Positions 37,763-45,220 of a DNA stretch of 64,000 nt are shown piece by piece; positions within the stretch are counted from its first letter, which is position 1; each line of letters starts with the position of its first letter. The DNA lies in NCBI GenBank assembly GCA_947475995.1, contig CANJNI010000004.1, forward strand, positions 62,001 to 126,000. Reading direction: 5' to 3'. The stretch is from Beijerinckiaceae bacterium (GTDB lineage: Bacteria > Pseudomonadota > Alphaproteobacteria > Rhizobiales > Beijerinckiaceae). A program made the translations under genes and the position numbers. Under the pieces are notes generated by a model. That model had not been told where the DNA came from and made no database searches. It was given only the letters and a program-made list of their open reading frames with translations.

Positions 37763-39023
37763 GGAACTCGACGCGCTCATCTGCCAGTGGGAGATTCAGG
37801 CGCGCGACGACCAGTGGCCGCCGCTGCTTTCGCAAGGCGGCGATCCCTGGACAGTGTGGCTCGTCATGGGCGGGCGCGGCGCGGGCAAGACACGCACCGG
37901 CGCCGAATGGGTGAAGGCGATTGCGCTTGGCGAACCCTCGCTGGCCATCGAACCGGTCGGCCGCATTGCCCTTATCGGCGAGACGAAGGCGGATGTGCGC
38001 GATGTGATGATCGAGGGCGTCTCGGGAATTCTGTCGGTGCATCGCAATGACGAGCGGCCGGTATGGGAGCCTTCCCGCCGCCGCCTCGAATGGCCAAATG
38101 GCGCAGTCGCGCAGGCCTTTTCGGCGGACGATCCCGAGAGCCTGCGTGGCCCGCAGTTCGAATTCGCCTGGCTGGATGAACTCGGCAAGTGGCGCTATGC
38201 GCAGGAGGCTTTCGACATGCTGCAATTCGGTCTGCGCCTTGGCCATCATCCACGCCAACTGGTGACAACGACGCCGCGCCCGCAACCCTTGCTGCGACGT
38301 CTGGCGGCCGATCCGAAAACCGCCCTGACAAAAGTTTCAACCAGAGCGAATGCGGCAAATCTCGCGCCGACCTTCTTCAAGCAGATTGTCGCACGCTATG
38401 CCGGTACGCGATTGGGGCGTCAGGAAATCGACGGCGATTTTGTCGAGGAGCGCAGCGATGCGCTCTGGACCCGCGACATGCTTGAGGCGTGTCGTGTCAA
38501 ACACGCTCCGCCGCTTCGGCGTATCGTGGTCGCCATTGATCCGCCGGCGTCATCGCACCAACGCGCCGACGCTTGCGGGATCGTGGCTGCCGGCATCCAT
38601 GAGGAAGGTTTCATCTATGTGCTGGAGGATGCGAGCCTGTCGGCTGCGCGTCCAGGCGCATGGTCGCGAGCTGCGCTGGCGCTTTACCACAAGCACGACG
38701 CGGATGAGTTGATCGCCGAAGTCAATCAGGGCGGCGAAATGGTTGCCGCCGTGATCGCCGAAGCAGAAGACAATGTACCTGTTCGGATGGTGCGCGCAAC
38801 GCGCGGCAAGTATCTGCGCGCTGCTCCGGTCGCACAGCTTTATGAGCAGCAGCGAGTCTGCCATGTCGGAGCCTTGGCGAAGCTCGAAGATGAAATGTGC
38901 GCCTTCGGCCCTGATGGTTTGCCGGGCCGCGCAAGCCCCGACCGGCTGGATGCGCTGGTCTGGGCCATCACGGCGCTGGCTTTGACGCCGGAACCGCCGC
39001 GTCCACGCATGCGCAAGATCTGA
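37641..39023 (+). CDS. terL: GTA/phage large terminase subunit
   Basis: The 460-residue DNA-packaging motor. The ATPase domain has Walker A GGRGAGKT at residues 77-84 and Walker B FEFAWLDELGKW; the C-terminal nuclease begins with VVAIDPPASSHQ, which supplies the metal-binding Asp. Reading frame intact and of normal length. Start uncertain: ATGs at 37641 and 37647 both lie inside the gp1 gene. The family is that of Rhodobacter GTA g2. Confidence 0.9.
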   Translation: MDMSNDLPATWPRCERTLRDVLNRLFDLDLIPDLLTNLNAEELDALICQWEIQARDDQWPPLLSQGGDPWTVWLVMGGRGAGKTRTGAEWVKAIALGEPSLAIEPVGRIALIGETKADVRDVMIEGVSGILSVHRNDERPVWEPSRRRLEWPNGAVAQAFSADDPESLRGPQFEFAWLDELGKWRYAQEAFDMLQFGLRLGHHPRQLVTTTPRPQPLLRRLAADPKTALTKVSTRANAANLAPTFFKQIVARYAGTRLGRQEIDGDFVEERSDALWTRDMLEACRVKHAPPLRRIVVAIDPPASSHQRADACGIVAAGIHEEGFIYVLEDASLSAARPGAWSRAALALYHKHDADELIAEVNQGGEMVAAVIAEAEDNVPVRMVRATRGKYLRAAPVAQLYEQQRVCHVGALAKLEDEMCAFGPDGLPGRASPDRLDALVWAITALALTPEPPRPRMRKI

Positions 39024-39053
39024 CGGCTCCTTCTCTCCAGAAAGGATATTTTC

Positions 39054-40253
39054 ATGGCCTCCTTTTTCTCAAGGCTTCTGGGCGCGCGCGCCGCTCCGCA
39101 ACAGGATCAGAAAGCGTCCCGCGTCGGCCCCATGCTGGCGTTTCATTCGTTGGGCCAGGCGCGCTGGACATCGCGCAACGTGACGGAGCTGACCCGTCAG
39201 GGCTTCGAGCGCAACGCCATCGTCTATCGTTCCGTCAGGATGATCGCCGAAGCAGCGGCCTCGATTCCATGGACGATGTTTGAAGGTCGAGAGGAGATCA
39301 TCGAGCATCCGGTGCTCGATCTCATTGCGCGGCCAAACCCGAACGATGTCGGCCCGACGCTGCTCGAAGCAGTCTTCACGAATCTGCTTCTGTTCGGCAA
39401 TGCGTATATCGAGGCGTCGAGCGTCGAGGATCAGCCGCGTGAACTTTACAACCTGCGCCCGGACCGCATGAGCGTGATCCCCGGCCCGAACGGATGGCCG
39501 CGCGGATATGAATATGCGGTCGGCAGCGAGCGGGTGCGCTTCACGGTTTCGCCCGAAGGCGTTTCGCCGATCCTGCACCTGAAACTGTTTCATCCTCTGG
39601 ACGACCATTACGGCTTCGCGCCGCTCGAAGCCGCGCAGGTCGCGCTCGACATTCACAATGCGGCGGGCTTCTGGAACAAGGCGCTTCTCGACAATGCCGC
39701 GCGTCCCTCCGGCGCGCTCGTCTATGCAGGTCCGGGCGGCGCCGCCATGAGCGACGAACAGTTCGAGCGTCTCAAGGCTGAACTCGACGAAAGCTTTTCG
39801 GGCGCGCGCAATGCGGGACGCCCCTTGTTGCTCGAAGGCGGCCTCGACTGGAAGTCGCTCTCTCTGACGCCGAAGGACATGGATTTCATCGAGGCGAAAT
39901 CGGGAGCGGCGCGCGAGATCGCGCTGGCATTCGGCATTCCGCCGATGATGCTCGGCCTTCCGGGCGACAACACCTATTCCAATTATCAGGAAGCCCAGCG
40001 CGCCTTCTGGCGTCAGACCGTGATCCCGCTTGTGGCCCGCACGCAGCGCAGCTTCGCAGCCTGGTTGCGCCAGGCCTTTGGAGAATTCCGTTTGGACTAC
40101 GACGTCGATCGCATCGACGCGCTGTCCGGCGAACGCGCCGCCGAATGGGACCGCATCGGCAAGGCGAGCTTCCTCACCGACGACGAAAAGCGCGAGGCTG
40201 TCGGGTATGGCGGCTCCCGGACCATTCGGAAACTGCTCGACAGCGCGGACTAA
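39054..40253 (+). CDS. HK97-family portal protein (GTA gp3)
   Basis: The 399-residue portal forms the ring through which DNA enters the head. Typical blocks are NAIVYRSVRMIAEAAASIPW, LFGNAYIEA and GIPPMMLGLPGDNTYSNYQE. The frame appears complete but ends at a TAA (40251) after which the same frame stays open for 40 more codons with a striking motif (see the next entry). Confidence 0.92.
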   Translation: MASFFSRLLGARAAPQQDQKASRVGPMLAFHSLGQARWTSRNVTELTRQGFERNAIVYRSVRMIAEAAASIPWTMFEGREEIIEHPVLDLIARPNPNDVGPTLLEAVFTNLLLFGNAYIEASSVEDQPRELYNLRPDRMSVIPGPNGWPRGYEYAVGSERVRFTVSPEGVSPILHLKLFHPLDDHYGFAPLEAAQVALDIHNAAGFWNKALLDNAARPSGALVYAGPGGAAMSDEQFERLKAELDESFSGARNAGRPLLLEGGLDWKSLSLTPKDMDFIEAKSGAAREIALAFGIPPMMLGLPGDNTYSNYQEAQRAFWRQTVIPLVARTQRSFAAWLRQAFGEFRLDYDVDRIDALSGERAAEWDRIGKASFLTDDEKREAVGYGGSRTIRKLLDSAD

Positions 40254-40376
40254 GATCTGGCTCACCCCAACGCGACATACGGAATTCCATGGCAGAACCA
40301 ACCGCGTGTACCAGCGGGCAATCCCGATGGCGGCCAATGGACGGACGGCCCCTGGCGCAATCTTGCGGCAAGATGA
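40254..40376 (+). other. In-frame extension after the portal stop with GQWT motif
   Basis: Directly after the portal TAA the same frame continues for 40 codons to TGA at 40374, and includes NQPRVPAGNPDGGQWT. The same motif, with mostly synonymous base differences, occurs in the prohead protease tail at about 41401-41456. The TAA may be a nonsense change that trimmed a portal C-terminal tail, or the tail may be a remnant of an inserted module. Confidence 0.55.
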
Positions 40377-40384
40377 GGAACTCC

Positions 40385-40573
40385 ATGTCCGACATCACGC
40401 AATCCATACTGGAACGTGGCGATCTCGCGCATCTGGCCTTGTTCCTTTGGGCGACAGGATCCTCGGGACTTCTCGTCTGGAGCCTGAAGGAACTCGCCGC
40501 CGCGAACAGGCGCTTCGATGGATTTGTGCGGGAGCTGTCGCACTTTAATCGCAGGTTTGGAGGCGACCGATGA
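40385..40573 (+). CDS. GTA gp3.5-like small membrane protein
   Basis: A 62-residue protein with one hydrophobic helix (LAHLALFLWATGSSGLLVWS) and an amphipathic C-terminus (ANRRFDGFVRELSHFNRRFG). It corresponds in place and shape to the small ORF between portal and protease in GTA clusters (g3.5). Role unknown. GAGG precedes the ATG. Confidence 0.7.
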   Translation: MSDITQSILERGDLAHLALFLWATGSSGLLVWSLKELAAANRRFDGFVRELSHFNRRFGGDR

Positions 40574-40731
40574 ACAGGCGTCGCCATCACCTTCCGCAGC
40601 CGCCCTCATCCGGGCCCACACAGATGCCCGAACCTGAGTTCGTCTTTCGCGATTTCGTTCGCACGCTGGAACGGCTCAAGCCACAGCAACGCAAGACCGC
40701 GCAGCGAGCAGCGCCGCGCCGCCGCAAGTAA
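40570..40731 (+). CDS. Small basic GTA-cluster protein
   Basis: A 53-residue protein (MNRRRHHLPQPPSSGPTQMP ... RRRK) whose ATG overlaps the gp3.5 stop (ATGA). Strongly basic at both ends, with FVFRDFVRTLERLKPQQRKT in the middle. Unrecognised; coupling to gp3.5 suggests it is translated. Confidence 0.5.
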   Translation: MNRRRHHLPQPPSSGPTQMPEPEFVFRDFVRTLERLKPQQRKTAQRAAPRRRK

Positions 40732-40755
40732 GTCGCTCATCAAATGGAGATGAAC

Positions 40756-41505
40756 ATGGAAGCCTTACGGGCTCGCCCGCGCATGCCTGAAATCAAGCGC
40801 GCGCCGATGATGCTCGCCAATGTGTCAGACGCCGGAACATTCGAAGGCTACGCGAGCGTTTTCGGAATCATTGATCTGGGGCGCGACCGCGTCGAGCGCG
40901 GCGCGTTCCGCGAGACGCTGCAGCGCAAGGCTCTGCGCGATATCAAGATGCTCTGGCAGCACGACGCCAAGACGCCGCTCGGCTCCTGGCTCGACATCGT
41001 CGAGGACGAGCGGGGCTTGCGCGTGCGCGGCCAGCTCAATCTCGCGGTCGCCAAGGCCCGCGAAGTTCTTGCACTGATGCGGGATGGGGCGGTGGACGGC
41101 CTCTCCATCGGCTTTCATGCTCGCAAATCCTACAAGGACCCGCGCACCGGCATTCGCAATTTGACCGCGATTGACCTCACCGAAATATCGGTCGTGACCT
41201 TTCCGATGCTGCCGCAGGCCCGTGTGTCGCATGTGAAGACGATGCCGGACGCTGACGCCTGGCGACAGGCTTCCGCGCGTCTTGAATGGAGACTTGCCGC
41301 AACGGCGCTGGAGTTGAAATTCTTGGCGGCGCGAAAGGAAACCGCTGTTGGGCTCTCGGCGGATGGCTTCGACCCATCCGGCTTCGGCTCCGGGACTAGT
41401 TGGCGCGACCAGCCGCGTGTGGCGGCCGGAAATCCGGATGGTGGGCAATGGACGAGCGGAGTGGGCGGGTTTGAAGGGCGGTTTATTGTTTACCGTCGGT
41501 CTTGA
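40756..41505 (+). CDS. HK97-family prohead protease with altered C-terminal tail
   Basis: A 249-residue protein whose first ~160 residues are a prohead protease (FEGYASVFGIIDLGRDRVER; His in MLWQHDAKTPLG; Ser in DGLSIGFHARKSYK), which matures the capsid. The C-terminal part carries DQPRVAAGNPDGGQWTSG and then 16 unrelated residues before the stop. In the next frame a toxin fragment begins at once, so the tail probably once joined a toxin domain and has shifted frame. GGAG 6 bases upstream supports the ATG at 40756. Confidence 0.82.
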   Translation: MEALRARPRMPEIKRAPMMLANVSDAGTFEGYASVFGIIDLGRDRVERGAFRETLQRKALRDIKMLWQHDAKTPLGSWLDIVEDERGLRVRGQLNLAVAKAREVLALMRDGAVDGLSIGFHARKSYKDPRTGIRNLTAIDLTEISVVTFPMLPQARVSHVKTMPDADAWRQASARLEWRLAATALELKFLAARKETAVGLSADGFDPSGFGSGTSWRDQPRVAAGNPDGGQWTSGVGGFEGRFIVYRRS

Positions 41506-41509
41506 GCGG

Positions 41510-41785
41510 GCCGGAACGTTTCCATCGATAGAAGCGGCGCAGAAACTGACAAGCTCGACACTGGCGCAAAATTCCACAATAGTCGACAACGTCGTTGACG
41601 GCGAGGTTTCAGATGCATTTGTCAAAGCGTTTTTCGGCTCGACAACCGGCCGAGAAGCGTATCGAGCCAACGACCGAATGCAGCCGATCATACGAGAGAC
41701 AAATGGCGTTGGCGTTTCGATCATACGAGACCCCCGGTCAATAAAAGGGTACAGGGTCATCTCTGCTTATCCTCTCGTCAATTGA
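41510..41785 (+). pseudogene. RNase A-like (CdiA-type) toxin domain fragment
   Basis: In the +1 frame relative to the protease, 91 codons read AGTFPSIEAAQKLTSSTLAQ ... ETNGVGVSII, GYRVISAYP. This matches the C-terminal half of the bacterial RNase A-like toxin domain known from CdiA-CT of Yersinia kristensenii. The N-terminal half with the catalytic His (usually GGHTIxRHV) is missing, so it should be inactive. No start codon or ribosome site of its own is apparent. A CdiI-like gene follows 9 bases later. Confidence 0.65.
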
Positions 41786-41794
41786 GGTTTTGAA

Positions 41795-42082
41795 ATGGAT
41801 TCGTTTCCTCATTTCCAAAAATTTGCTTCCGTTTTTCATCAAGACTTCGGACTGGTATATCCGTCGCTGGACGCCGCAATCGCGACGGGATTGAACTATG
41901 TTGGTCGAGATGGGCATGCTGAATTGCTGCGGGAGATCGAGAGTCTGCTCCTGCTTTCTCGCAAGGAGTTGCGAGCGGTTTGGCGGCGTTCGCCCTCGGA
42001 AATCTACTTTTTCAAAGCCGCTGAACTCGAGCATTTTGTGCGCATGGTGAGGGATCGACTGGCTGCAACGGCTTCAAAATAG
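41795..42082 (+). CDS. CdiI-like contact-inhibition immunity protein
   Basis: A 95-residue acidic/hydrophobic protein: FPHFQKFASVFHQDFGLVYP at the N-terminus and LLREIESLLLLSRKELRAVW in the middle match the CdiI_2-type immunity family (FHQDW/F, helical LLxEIxxLL). These proteins neutralise a cognate toxin delivered between cells. The frame is intact although the adjacent toxin is broken, so it may be an orphan immunity gene. A/T-richer than its neighbours, which fits recent transfer. Confidence 0.7.
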   Translation: MDSFPHFQKFASVFHQDFGLVYPSLDAAIATGLNYVGRDGHAELLREIESLLLLSRKELRAVWRRSPSEIYFFKAAELEHFVRMVRDRLAATASK

Positions 42083-42218
42083 GCATCGACGTGGAGATGG
42101 ACACCTGGAAGAGGCTGCGAGTCGAGGATCGCCAAACGAGACATTTACTTGATGCGGCAATCGAGCAGATTCGGTGTCGGAAACAAATTCTCCGCGATAG
42201 CGTCATTAGGAGAGCAAC

Positions 42219-42458
42219 GTGCAACTCAAAGGCTTGGAAAGGCTCCTGCAATTTTGCGAATTATTGCGCTGGCGAAAAGTGGATCATCGCATAGCGCAGT
42301 ACTCTTGCGACTGCATACAAGTGTCCCTGCGACATGGTTGGCTTCCGTTGCGAAGTATCCTTTTTGTTGACCATATCGAGTACAGCGTCTTTTATGGCCA
42401 CGAAGATGTCGAAACCGATTCCGAGGCGCTGCTCGAGCTGATTGGGGACAACGCCTGA
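42219..42458 (+). CDS. Small acidic protein, possible second immunity gene
   Basis: A 79-residue protein (VQLKGLERLLQFCELLRWRK ... FVDHIEYSVFYGHEDVETDS). It resembles short immunity-like proteins found beside polymorphic toxins, with the pattern of a helix, a beta pair and a conserved FxDHxEY-type strand. The start is a GTG with TTAGGAGAG just upstream. No toxin for it is visible, and the 136 bases before it (42083-42218) hold nothing recognisable. Confidence 0.45.
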   Translation: MQLKGLERLLQFCELLRWRKVDHRIAQYSCDCIQVSLRHGWLPLRSILFVDHIEYSVFYGHEDVETDSEALLELIGDNA

Positions 42459-42561
42459 GCTGCCTGAAGGCGAAGGTCAACCACATTTGACCTGACACAA
42501 ATTTAATTCGCCCGCGCAGTCGCCGTCGCGCGCGGGTTTCTCATCGACGGCGTATTCACCG

Positions 42562-42589
42562 GGGCGGGCCGCAGGCGCCGCCCTTTTTT
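42562..42589 (+). terminator. Intrinsic terminator before the capsid gene
   Basis: GGGCGG (42562-42567) pairs with CCGCCC (42578-42583), followed by TTTTTT at 42584-42589. It lies only 26 bases before the capsid ATG, inside the cluster. Confidence 0.65.
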
Positions 42590-42615
42590 GTTGTGACGAA
42601 CAAGGGCAAACCTGC

Positions 42616-42729
42616 ATGACCGCAATGGAAATCAAAGCCACAGCCGATCTCGATTCGCTGCATCGCGCCTTCTCGGCCTTTCGCGAGACCAACGATCAGC
42701 GCCTTGACCAGATCGAACGCCGCATGTAG
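42616..42729 (+). pseudogene. N-terminal capsid fragment ending in an in-frame TAG
   Basis: From ATG 42616 the frame encodes 37 residues (MTAMEIKATADLDSLHRAFS ... QIERRM) typical of the start of the HK97-type capsid scaffold (delta) domain, then TAG at 42727. The same frame continues directly as SDVITEEKLARIDRAID, which is what a capsid would read. A single base change from a sense codon explains it. Confidence 0.75.
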
Positions 42730-42735
42730 AGCGAC

Positions 42736-43839
42736 GTGATCACCGAGGAAAAACTCGCCCGCATCGATCGCGCCATCGACGAGACAAAGCGCCGCCTCGA
42801 TACGCAGATGCTGGAACGTTCGCGGCCGCGCCTGGCGCTCGATACGAAGTCCGATGATCCGACCGCACGGGAACATAAATCGGCGTTCCGCAACTACATG
42901 CGCTCGGGCGATGGGGCCGAACTGCGCGCCATCGAAGAGAAGGCCATGTCGATCGGCTCCGGCCCTGACGGCGGCTATCTGGTGCCGGCGCCGGCTGAAG
43001 CGGAAATCCTTCGGCGGCTGGCCAACATTTCGCCGATCCGCTCGATCGCGAATGTGTGCGCTATCTCGACCGCGACGTTCAAGAAGGCCTTCTCGCTGTC
43101 CGGTCCGGCGTCCGGTTGGGTTGCCGAGGCCGATGCACGGCCGCAGACCGGCAACCAGCAGATCGCCGACATGACTTTCCCCGCCATGGAGCTTTACGCG
43201 ATGCCTGCGGCTACGCAGGCGCTGCTCGACGACGCGGCCGTCGATATCGAGCAATGGATCGCGGAAGAAATCGACACCGTCTTCGCCGAACAGGAAGGCG
43301 CAGCTTTCGTCAACGGCAACGGCGTCAACAAGCCGACGGGGTTCCTGTCCTATACGAAGTCGACGACGGCGGCCTGGAGTTGGGGCAAGACCGCCTATGT
43401 GCTCACGGGAGCGGCCGGCGCATTCCCGGCCAGCAATCCGTCGGACGTTCTGGTGGATCTCGTTTACGCGACGCGCGCCGGCTATCGTCAGAACGGGCGC
43501 TTCGTGATGAACCGCAAGACGCAGGCCGCGATCCGCAAGTTCAAGGCTTCGACGGGCGAATATCTCTGGTCGCCGCCCGCCAGCATCGGCGCGCCCGCCA
43601 CGCTCATGAACTTCCCGGTGGTGGAATCGGAAGACATGCCGGACGTCGCGGCTGACAGCTTTTCCGTCGCGTTCGGTGATTTCCAGCGCGGCTATCTGGT
43701 CGTGGATCGTCTGGGCATTCGGGTTCTGCGTGATCCCTATTCGTCGAAGCCGTACGTGTTGTTCTACACCACGAAGCGCGTCGGCGGCGGCATCCAGGAC
43801 TTTGACGCCATCAAGCTTCTGAAGTTCGGCACCGCCTGA
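42736..43839 (+). CDS. HK97-fold major capsid protein (GTA gp5), 5' interrupted
   Basis: The remaining 367 residues carry the rest of the delta domain (EEKLARIDRAIDETKRRLDT) and a complete HK97-fold capsid: DGGYLVPAPAEAEILRRLAN, EQWIAEEIDTVFAEQEGAAF, NGNGVNKPTGFLSY, SEDMPDVAADSFSVAFGDFQ. Because the delta domain is removed on maturation, re-initiation at the GTG at 42736 could still give a near-normal mature subunit, but that codon has no good ribosome site. Otherwise treat it as a pseudogene. Confidence 0.82.
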   Translation: MITEEKLARIDRAIDETKRRLDTQMLERSRPRLALDTKSDDPTAREHKSAFRNYMRSGDGAELRAIEEKAMSIGSGPDGGYLVPAPAEAEILRRLANISPIRSIANVCAISTATFKKAFSLSGPASGWVAEADARPQTGNQQIADMTFPAMELYAMPAATQALLDDAAVDIEQWIAEEIDTVFAEQEGAAFVNGNGVNKPTGFLSYTKSTTAAWSWGKTAYVLTGAAGAFPASNPSDVLVDLVYATRAGYRQNGRFVMNRKTQAAIRKFKASTGEYLWSPPASIGAPATLMNFPVVESEDMPDVAADSFSVAFGDFQRGYLVVDRLGIRVLRDPYSSKPYVLFYTTKRVGGGIQDFDAIKLLKFGTA

Positions 43840-43847
43840 GGTCTGCA

Positions 43848-43871
43848 GGGGAGCGCGTCAGCGCGCTCCCC
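43848..43871. terminator. GC-rich hairpin between convergent genes
   Basis: GGGGAGCGCG (43848-43857) and its exact complement CGCGCTCCCC (43862-43871) surround a TCAG loop overlapping the stop of the minus-strand protease gene. There is no T-run, so termination is uncertain. Confidence 0.45.
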
Positions 43872-44604
43872 AAGCGGCCAATACGCCATCGATCCATTTC
43901 GACTGCGGAGCGATGAGCGTCGCCTGGGTCAGTGCGCCGCAATGCTTTTTGCCAGCGCCTGTGGACCAGGCCGTGATGGCCACGACACGCGTTCCGTCCG
44001 CGGAAAAGACCGGACCGCCTGAATCGCCGGTGCATGCGCCGAAACCCTTGCGGTTGAGATCTTCCGCCCACAACAGGATGGAGGAAAGGGGCGCGCGGGC
44101 GACGAGTTCGCCTTCGCGCAACTTGCCAGCGCTGCGTTCATCCCCTTCAACCGCGATGCCGTAGCCCGCGATATTGAAGCGGCTGCCAACGGCGATCGAG
44201 GGCTGCGGGTCTATCGTTGCAGGCGACAGGCGCGACGGCAGAGGCTGCTTCATACGGATCAACGCAAGATCGATCGAGCGTTGGCGGGTGCGGGGCGCAT
44301 CGGGCCGAAATTCGGGATGTGTGACGGCGGACTCAACTTCCAGAAGTTCGACCGGTTGGCCCTCGCCCGCCAGGACGCGCAGGCCAGCGGCGCCGATCAC
44401 GCAATGCGCCGCCGTCAGCACAACATCGCGCGCGATCACAACGCCCGTGCAAAAACCTGCGGCCGATTGGGTCCGATTCAACACCATTACGGTGTGAGCC
44501 GCAAACCGGTCTCCGGACCGCGAGGAACCCACCAGGGCGCTCGATGGCTGCCCACCTGCAAGAACGCCCGCCAACGCGAGCGCAACTACGAATTGTTTCA
44601 TCAT
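43858..44604 (-). CDS. Secreted trypsin-like serine protease (S1)
   Basis: A 248-residue chymotrypsin-fold protease with a signal peptide (MKQFVVALALAGVLAGG). The triad is complete: His67 (LTAAHC), Asp112 (IDLALIRM), Ser195 (GDSGGPVF), with Cys residues placed for disulfides. It is transcribed against all surrounding GTA genes, between capsid and connector, so it is an inserted accessory gene with its own control. Substrate unknown. Confidence 0.85.
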   Translation of the reverse strand: MMKQFVVALALAGVLAGGQPSSALVGSSRSGDRFAAHTVMVLNRTQSAAGFCTGVVIARDVVLTAAHCVIGAAGLRVLAGEGQPVELLEVESAVTHPEFRPDAPRTRQRSIDLALIRMKQPLPSRLSPATIDPQPSIAVGSRFNIAGYGIAVEGDERSAGKLREGELVARAPLSSILLWAEDLNRKGFGACTGDSGGPVFSADGTRVVAITAWSTGAGKKHCGALTQATLIAPQSKWIDGVLAAWGAR

Positions 44605-44653
44605 CCCAATCCTGAAATCGCCGCTGTTCTAGCGTAATTGCCGGAGAGTTCCA

Positions 44654-45220
44654 ATGTCGCAGTTTCTGCTTGAAGGACCATCGCAGGAGCCCGTCTCCAT
44701 TGCCGATGCGAAGCGTTGGCTCAGGGTCGAGCACGCTCAGGACAATGATCTCATCGGGGCCTTGATCGTCAGCGCCCGGATGCTCGTGGAGCAGACGACA
44801 CGGGTGCTTCTTCTGTCGCAGCGGTGGCGGATCACATGTCTGGCGGCGCTGGCGGGGGGCGGCATCGAATTGCCGCTCGCTCCCATCCTGTCGGTGGATC
44901 AGGTGAGGCTGCAACCGCTCGCCGGGGCTTCGTTCACGCTCGATGCCGCATCCTGGAGGCTCGACAGGGCAGGGGATGTTGCGCGTCTTGAACTCCTGTC
45001 GCTGACTGCCGCGACTTTCGATGCTCGCATCGAGATCGACGTCACCGCAGGATTTGGTTCCTCGGCCGCCGATGTTCCGTCACCCCTGATCCAGGCGGTG
45101 AGAATGCTGGTGGCGCGCTGGTACGACCACAGGGGCGATGCCTCCATCGTCCGCGAAGCTGCGGTCGCGCCGCACGACGTCATGGCCCTCCTTGCTCCCT
45201 ACCGTCGCATGAGGCTCTGA
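44654..45220 (+). CDS. Head-tail connector protein (GTA gp6-like)
   Basis: A 188-residue connector of the HK97 gp6/phiE125 gp8 type. The N-terminal SIADAKRWLRVEHAQDNDLI is the family hallmark and SPLIQAVRMLVARWYDHRGD is the C-terminal helix. It adds to the portal to build the neck. Its stop overlaps the next start (TGATG). Confidence 0.85.
   Translation: MSQFLLEGPSQEPVSIADAKRWLRVEHAQDNDLIGALIVSARMLVEQTTRVLLLSQRWRITCLAALAGGGIELPLAPILSVDQVRLQPLAGASFTLDAASWRLDRAGDVARLELLSLTAATFDARIEIDVTAGFGSSAADVPSPLIQAVRMLVARWYDHRGDASIVREAAVAPHDVMALLAPYRRMRL

Noticed and set aside
40262-40548. Alternate plus-strand frames covering the portal-protease gap
   Set aside because: They cross gp3.5 and the GQWT segment in the wrong frame; only the portal frame gives the conserved motif.
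41348-41509. Upstream part of the toxin-frame ORF as a separate gene start
   Set aside because: It is the shadow of the protease C-terminal part; toxin similarity begins only at about 41510.
42091-42294. 67-codon frame between the two immunity-like genes
   Set aside because: No ribosome site, no recognisable pattern, and it overlaps the better supported gene at 42219. One alternate frame (SSRFGVGNKFSAIASL) faintly recalls toxin ends but not enough to claim.
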